32,838 nt of DNA. It comes from Branchiostoma floridae (lineage: Eukaryota; Chordata; Leptocardii; Amphioxiformes; Branchiostomatidae). Under the pieces are notes generated by a model, which searched no databases, was not told where the DNA came from, and worked only from the letters and a program-made list of their open reading frames with translations. The position numbers were made by a program, and so were the translations under genes. The stretch covers positions 1,236,121 through 1,268,958 of the forward strand of contig NC_049980.1 of the NCBI RefSeq assembly GCF_000003815.2, given 5' to 3'. This document shows, piece after piece, positions 32,701-32,838 of this stretch; the first letter of the stretch is position 1; every line of letters begins with the position of its first letter.

Positions 32701-32838
32701 ACAACAGTACAAACAGAAACAACTGACATAGCCACAGTTGTAACCACCACCAATGACACACTTGATAGTCTTCGCAACGGGTCCTGTAGCGTAGCCTACA
32801 GCATAAGCATGCATTCGTCTGCGCCCCCGCGGATATTT
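17627..32838 (+). CDS. LN-LE-mucin matrix protein, laminin/netrin-like, 12 exons, 3' incomplete
   Basis: Twelve exons (17627-17752, 20853-20989, 23738-23885, 24916-25155, 25848-25979, 26692-26884, 27408-27671, 28444-28639, 29185-29375, 30515-30611, 31302-31522, 31682 onward) join in one frame for 1034 codons without a stop. Every junction is GT-AG and all phases match (0,2,0,0,0,1,1,2,1,2,1). Residues 1-~35 are a signal peptide; ~43-274 an alpha-type laminin LN domain; 275-649 seven LE modules; 650-~660 the start of an eighth; then a Thr/Ser-rich repeat to the window edge. LN domains mediate laminin/netrin network assembly or receptor binding, and LE modules form stiff rods, so a secreted or surface matrix role is expected. 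True laminins continue with more LE modules and coiled coils; a long mucin-like exon after LE7 is not part of any laminin, netrin or usherin I know. The right end, including any membrane anchor, is outside the window. Confidence 0.9.
19526..20100. mobile_element. Foldback MITE with GTTCACCTTTATCC termini, copy 2 (interrupted)
   Basis: The left end TAGTTCACCTTTATCCATAGGG and the right end ACCTTGTGGATAAAGGTGAACTA are inverted repeats over about 22 of 26 bases, with TA at both outer edges. Internal arms CAGGTATATAGGGATATCAAG (left) and CTTGATATCCCTAT...ATACCCG (right) pair as a foldback. The right arm is split by another element at 19687-20039. Homologous to the uninterrupted copy at 16732-16922. 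Confidence 0.85.
19687..20039. mobile_element. GTGCACCC-rich inverted-repeat element, full copy with 5-bp target duplication
   Basis: The termini are CAGGGCTCGAAA (19687-19698) and TTTCGAGCCCTG (20028-20039), perfect 12-bp inverted repeats. CCTAT lies on both sides (19682-19686 and 20040-20044). Removing the element plus one CCTAT restores CTTGATATCCCTATATACC, the exact reverse complement of the left arm of the host foldback element, so the boundaries are certain. Subterminal GTGCACCC motifs are repeated in both orientations. CAGGG-type ends with 5-bp duplications fit non-autonomous hAT-group elements (hAT5-like); no transposase is present. Confidence 0.88.
20590..20780. mobile_element. Likely remnant of a related element with one visible terminus
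   Basis: TTTCGAGCCCTG at 20769-20780 equals the right terminus of the element at 19687-20039. It is preceded by GTGCAGG/ACCTGCA motifs in both orientations (about 20686-20760) instead of GTGCACCC. No matching left terminus was found in the preceding 500 bp. It ends only about 70 bp before exon 2. Confidence 0.4.
20853..20989 (+). CDS. Exon 2: start of LN domain (residues 43-88)
   Basis: The exon follows CTATTAACCAG. It encodes DPVVNVARGKPVTANVTCGS, then a segment ending QLQICDA. This matches the N-terminal pattern of LN domains (N-x-A...T-x-x-N-x-T-C-G ... C-x-x-C-D), including the first conserved cysteine and an NVT glycosylation site. It ends at GCAAG-GTACTG, phase 2. The codon split by the intron (AG + C) gives Ser88 when joined to exon 3. 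Confidence 0.9.
21034..22143. mobile_element. ~1.1-kb inverted-repeat element (GCCATGTTGATTTGAT termini)
   Basis: The left end GCCATGTTGATTTGATG-CATGACAT (21034 on) matches the reverse complement of the right end ATGTCATCCATGTAATCAAATCAACATGGC (ending 22143) over the outer 16 bases, then again at the ATGACAT block. It contains a complete 412-bp element (21186-21597), so it is the older insertion. No long open frame remains, so it is non-autonomous or decayed. No target duplication is obvious and the superfamily is unassigned. Confidence 0.65.
21186..21597. mobile_element. hAT-type MITE with perfect 8-bp target duplication
   Basis: The termini CATGGCTCTAGCCAGC (21186-21201) and GCTGGCTAGAGCCCTG (21582-21597) are 16-bp inverted repeats with one mismatch. 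The 8-bp CTACCGAT occurs exactly on both sides (21178-21185 and 21598-21605), the length produced by hAT transposases. Subterminal TCCGTCA/TGACGGA motifs occur near both ends. There is no transposase, so it moved in trans. It is nested in the element at 21034-22143. Confidence 0.92.
22253..23280. mobile_element. ~1.03-kb inverted-repeat element (TCATATTAATTCGTCAC termini)
   Basis: The left end TCATATTAATTCGTCACTTTTCA (22253 on) matches the reverse complement of the right end TGAAAAGTGACGAATCAATATGA (ending 23280) with one mismatch in 23. A further internal copy, CATATTAATCCGTCACTT, lies at about 22476, so the left side may be duplicated. The interior includes a CpG-rich part (22640-23110) with AATGGCGGCC. 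No transposase frame is seen. The superfamily is unassigned. Confidence 0.75.
23738..23885 (+). CDS. Exon 3: LN domain (residues 88-137)
   Basis: The exon follows TTTTTTCACAG. It encodes HNASLMTDGNSSTWWQS and, at its end, VYITLDLGA. The pattern D-G-x-x-x-(S/T)-W-W-Q-S ... L-D-L is the core signature of alpha-type LN domains, where the tandem tryptophans and LDL strand are conserved. Two N-glycosylation sites (NAS, NSS) are present. The donor is GCG-GTATGG, phase 0. Confidence 0.92.
23886..24915. other. Intron 3, with a short perfect hairpin
   Basis: A 1.0-kb phase-0 intron. GTACGCCCT occurs twice near 24000-24040 and an open frame spans 23921-24205, with no family resemblance. A perfect 9-bp stem (GTGTGCTGG, CTAA loop, CCAGCACAC) lies at 24495-24516. 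No transposon end is assigned. Confidence 0.45.
24916..25155 (+). CDS. Exon 4: LN domain (residues 138-217)
   Basis: The exon follows ACCCCCAG. It encodes ENITIHMGDTKRPGRLAIMR, then SNDGMNFDPWLYL and a cysteine-bearing segment ending in CREYAQLGVEQLYNER. R-P-(G)-x-x-x-x-x-x-S-x-D-G-x-x-F-x-P-W is the standard LN motif in laminins and netrins. It is exactly 240 bp, phase 0 on both sides. The donor CGG-GTGGGG is acceptable but not strong. Confidence 0.93.
25156..25847. other. Intron 4, containing a SINE fragment
   Basis: A phase-0 intron of 692 bp. A decayed SINE piece occupies about 25505-25600 (listed separately). A short GGTGC/GCACC hairpin (AAGGTGCTCAAGGCACCTT) lies at about 25440. The acceptor is preceded by a good pyrimidine tract, TAACTTCCTCCCCCAG. 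Confidence 0.5.
25505..25600 (+). mobile_element. Decayed internal fragment of the tRNA-derived SINE
   Basis: GGGTAGGACCATAGGACATG, then AAATGGCGTCCCATGTTTGG, GGAGAGCCACAC and ACCCACCACA correspond in order to the body of the SINE copies at 16214 and 29892 (GGATAGGACGTTAAATGGAG, GTCCCGTGTTTGGGGAGAG, AACCCGCCACA). The tRNA head and the tail are missing. Same orientation as the host gene. Confidence 0.65.
25848..25979 (+). CDS. Exon 5: LN domain (residues 218-261)
   Basis: 132 bp, phase 0 on both sides, from CCCCCAG-ATC to TTT-GTGAGT. It encodes ITVSLSEVPPSFSDEALLMW, then VRHLQLSFYDMDLVLG. This corresponds to the last strands of the LN beta-sandwich, where laminins have a region on the order of 'R...F..S..L..W..A..I.V.L'. 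The match is weaker than in exons 3 and 4, but the frame, splice sites and position are right. Confidence 0.87.
25980..26691. other. Intron 5, containing a tRNA-like SINE
   Basis: A phase-0 intron of 712 bp. About a third is the repeat at 26108-26366. A later stretch (GGGCCAGGAGACGTCCTACTG near 26398) weakly repeats a sequence inside that element (GAGCCAGGAGACTGTACTAC near 26161). The acceptor TCTCTTCCAAG is plausible. Confidence 0.5.
26108..26366 (+). mobile_element. Second type of tRNA-derived SINE with an (AAAGTC)n tail
   Basis: TTAGCCTAGCAGTTAGTGC (about 26108) resembles an A box, and GAGTTCGAATCG (about 26148) is a good B box. The body differs from the other SINE. It ends GAATAAAGTCAAAGTCAAAG, a short tandem 3' tail of the kind seen on SINEs mobilised by LINEs whose 3' ends are microsatellite-like. 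Boundaries are approximate. Confidence 0.6.
26692..26884 (+). CDS. Exon 6: end of LN domain and LE module 1 (residues 262-326)
   Basis: It begins HHYAVSEVSVMAGCECNG, the counterpart of the 'YYAIxDxxVGGRCxCNGHA' boundary between LN and the first LE module in laminins and netrins. LE1 (from Cys275) has eight cysteines: CEC...C...C.C...C..C...C. The C-terminal part reads GPFCEECQPLYNQFPYQPG, matching the usual G-x-x-C-x-x-C-x-P-x-(Y/F) pattern. The exon ends CAAG-GTACTT in phase 1. Confidence 0.95.
26885..27407. other. Intron 6, containing a small inverted-repeat element
   Basis: A phase-1 intron of 523 bp. A 180-bp inverted-repeat element (27002-27181) accounts for its middle. The acceptor TACTTCCCCCAG is strong. 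Nothing else seen. Confidence 0.5.
27002..27181. mobile_element. 180-bp MITE with ~27-bp inverted termini
   Basis: CCAACGGCACCAGCAAACTG at the left and CAGTTTGCTGGCGTCGTTGG at the right are inverted repeats, and the inner CCTCTTG/CAAGAGG extend the match to 27 bp with two mismatches. The central 18 bp of the arms pair perfectly. The interior has no coding potential. No target duplication is clear. Superfamily unassigned. Confidence 0.75.
27408..27671 (+). CDS. Exon 7: LE module 2 and start of LE module 3 (residues 326-414)
   Basis: LE2 starts ACNCNNHSQVCVYNE and contains the long first loop typical of the second LE of laminin alpha chains: SFHGGGVCLSCRDNTTGTNC, then EQCDTLFYRNP. 'G-G-V-C-x-x-C-x-x-N-T-T-G-x-N-C' is a hallmark. 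LE3 starts CECDLVGSSSSQC. The exon ends ACAG-GTGATA, phase 1. The N-T-T motif in LE2 is a glycosylation site. Confidence 0.96.
27691..27835. mobile_element. piggyBac-like MITE, TTAA-flanked
   Basis: The termini CCCTTGTCCTGCTGA (27691) and TCAGCAGGACAAGGG (ending 27835) are perfect 15-bp inverted repeats. The left flank is TTAA (27687-27690) and the right is TTAG, one change from TTAA. CCC...GGG ends inserted at TTAA are diagnostic of the piggyBac superfamily. The 145-bp interior ends in a palindrome, TCCCGTATATATATACGGGA (27801-27820), beside the right arm. No transposase. Confidence 0.85.
28078..28410. mobile_element. 333-bp MITE with AGGCCACACCAATTT termini
   Basis: The left end AGGCCACACCAATTTTATTT and the right end AAATGAAATTGGTGTGGCCT are inverted repeats. 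The similarity extends inward through TTGTTGT...GACC/GGTC blocks to about 45-50 bp per arm, imperfectly. An extra GGCCACACCTCATGTTGAC at about 28170 repeats the terminus inside. A or T runs sit at the inner ends of both arms. No target duplication longer than 2 bp is clear. Superfamily unassigned. Confidence 0.82.
28444..28639 (+). CDS. Exon 8: rest of LE module 3 and start of LE module 4 (residues 414-479)
   Basis: It encodes GQCPCKPGVGGRMCDVCLPG YYNFSSGGC, the standard second half of an LE module (C-x-C-K-x-G-V-x-G-x-x-C-D-x-C-x-x-G-Y-Y). LE4 begins CPCYPLLHHTPC and continues VTCNCTQGHKGEQCER. The exon ends GAAAG-GTGAAT, phase 2, inside LE4. The acceptor TTCTCTGTTTCCAG is strong, though a MITE ends 33 bp upstream. 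Confidence 0.96.
28640..29184. other. Intron 8
   Basis: A phase-2 intron of 545 bp, A/T-rich, with no recognised repeat, exon or RNA. The acceptor TTTTTCACATACAAG is weaker than the others (AAG), but the frame requires it. Confidence 0.45.
29185..29375 (+). CDS. Exon 9: rest of LE module 4 and LE module 5 (residues 479-543)
   Basis: The split codon restores Arg, giving ERCEDFYWGDPVHGTAC, the end of LE4. LE5 is CDCSGNSDQCSNVTGECIGC, then HGNTTGFNCDRCADGFFG. 'C-x-x-C-x-x-N-T-T-G-x-x-C-x-x-C-x-x-G-(F/Y)-(F/Y)-G' is canonical. Two N-glycosylation sites, NVT and NTT. The donor AGTG-GTATGA is phase 1. Confidence 0.96.
29376..30514. other. Intron 9, containing a near-complete SINE
   Basis: A phase-1 intron of 1139 bp. 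A SINE covers 29892-30330. A short (ATAATG)n-like run lies near 29730. The acceptor CAATTCCCCCCAG is good. Confidence 0.55.
29892..30330 (+). mobile_element. tRNA-derived SINE, copy 2
   Basis: The A box TAGCGCAGTGGCAG lies at 29908 and an intact B box GGTTCGAATCC at 29951. The body is the same as at 16214-16648, including GGGAAAGGCACTTTACACGA and GGATAGGACGTTAAATGGAG. This copy has an extra CTAGCTTCGGCTCGGGCCGT block that the other lacks, and a longer tail. Same orientation as the host gene. Whether it is transcribed is unknown. Confidence 0.9.
30515..30611 (+). CDS. Exon 10: first part of LE module 6 (residues 543-575)
   Basis: A short 97-bp exon encoding ACACDEAGSVALVCNHTTGL and then CPCKPGVDSSTRR. 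This is the first half of an LE module (C-x-C...C-N-x-x-T-G-x-C-x-C-K-P-G-V). Laminins usually have G-x-x-C after the GV; here the codon split is followed by C576 in the next exon. Phase 2 donor AGGAG-GTAGGA. The NHT sequon is intact. Confidence 0.93.
30612..31301. other. Intron 10
   Basis: A phase-2 intron of 690 bp. There is a short (TA)n run at about 31236-31250. No transposon end or exon was recognised. The acceptor TTGTCTTCACAG is good. Confidence 0.45.
31302..31522 (+). CDS. Exon 11: rest of LE module 6 and LE module 7 (residues 575-649)
   Basis: It completes LE6 as RCSRCMENHYGFDTPDGDG and SQPGCSPC. LE7 is CNCDVLGSTSLQC, then NCSCHPGVEGTKCDVCMEGT YGLPDMEC. 'C-x-C-D-x-x-G-S' and 'G-V-x-G-x-K-C-D-x-C' are textbook LE sequence. 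The donor CTAG-GTGAGC is phase 1, as expected between LE modules. Confidence 0.96.
31523..31681. other. Intron 11
   Basis: The shortest intron, 159 bp, phase 1, bounded by GTGAGCAA and TGTTGTTCTTACAG. Nothing else seen. Confidence 0.7.
31682..32838 (+). CDS. Exon 12: start of LE module 8, then mucin-like Thr/Ser repeat (residues 649-1034, open at window end)
   Basis: The first ten residues ACDCDPVGTL are a normal LE module start, but the third cysteine never comes. From about residue 660 the sequence is Thr/Ser/Gln-rich (DPFLPTTTQSAVGQTT...). Positions 31909-32458 are in-frame tandem repeats with the core SATSQGPETPSVTT and one N-x-T sequon (NVT, NIT, NDT, NNT) per unit. After the regular repeats the same composition continues to about 32770. 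There is no stop to the window end, 385 full codons. Dense O- and N-glycosylation is expected, making an extended stalk or mucin domain. The exon's 3' border is not seen. Confidence 0.88.
31909..32458 (+). repeat. 84/99-bp in-frame coding minisatellite in exon 12
   Basis: ACATCATCTGCTACATCTCA recurs at 31909, 32008, 32092, 32176 and 32260, and as ACATCATCAGCAACATCTCA at 32359. Spacings are 99, 84, 84, 84 and 99 bp, that is 33, 28, 28, 28 and 33 codons. The three 84-bp units are almost identical, so the central block expanded recently. All period lengths are multiples of three, keeping the reading frame. Confidence 0.95.
32780..32838 (+). other. Composition change at the window edge, possible SINE head or junction
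   Basis: After about 32780 the Thr-rich coding pattern stops. The sequence becomes GGGTCCTGTAGCGTAGCC, then ATAAGCATGCATTCG and GCGCCCCCGCGG. TGTAGCGTAG resembles a tRNA A box, like TGTAGCGCAG in the local SINEs. The reading frame stays open through it. It could be the start of a SINE inside or after the exon, an undetected exon end, or genuine coding sequence; the window is too short to decide. Confidence 0.3.

Noticed and set aside
32472-32777. Val/Ser-rich open frame on the minus strand
   Set aside because: It is the antisense shadow of the Thr-rich coding repeat (ACA/ACT codons read as Val/Ser codons).
1-32838. CRISPR arrays, bacterial operons or phage genes
   Set aside because: No short regularly spaced repeats, Shine-Dalgarno sites or compact gene layout. 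Spliced LN/LE exons and SINEs show eukaryotic nuclear DNA.

Overview
The window looks like nuclear DNA of an invertebrate chordate, most likely an amphioxus (Branchiostoma). The reasons are spliced genes with GT-AG introns of about 0.3-3 kb, tRNA-derived SINEs, and many short inverted-repeat transposons packed into introns. The species is inferred from style and gene content and was not checked by any search.

Layout. Positions 1-5040 are a long T-poor, A-rich stretch with no gene I can support. Positions 5041-7630 are mostly featureless, apart from the decayed 3' end of a LINE (6056-6640). Positions 7660-7833 are two 87-bp direct copies rich in CCAAT boxes. Positions 8100-15275 hold the first notable locus: a tandem array of about fourteen units of roughly 392 bp. 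Each unit carries a splice-acceptor-like sequence, an ATG opening a short frame that begins like a histone tail (MSGRAKGKVGRGG), and a splice-donor-like sequence. Diverged copies of a different segment flank the array. Positions 15455-16210 are CA-rich and minisatellite DNA, followed by a SINE and a small foldback transposon.

Positions 17627-32838 are the second notable locus: one plus-strand gene, assembled here from 12 exons whose intron phases all agree. It runs off the right edge, so the window gives 1034 codons without a stop. Exon 1 is a signal peptide. Exons 2-6 encode an alpha-type laminin N-terminal (LN) domain. Exons 6-11 encode seven laminin-type EGF (LE) modules. Exon 12 starts an eighth LE module, then changes after about ten residues into a Thr/Ser-rich, N-glycosylation-rich, mucin-like repeat of 28- and 33-residue units. 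The predicted product is a secreted or surface matrix protein with netrin/laminin-like polymerising and adhesion modules on a mucin stalk.

Its introns hold an unusually readable transposon record: a 412-bp element with a perfect 8-bp target duplication (hAT-type) nested in a larger inverted-repeat element; a GTGCACCC-rich element with a 5-bp duplication nested in a TA-flanked foldback element; a TTAA-flanked piggyBac-like MITE 19 bp after one splice donor; and another MITE ending 33 bp before a splice acceptor.
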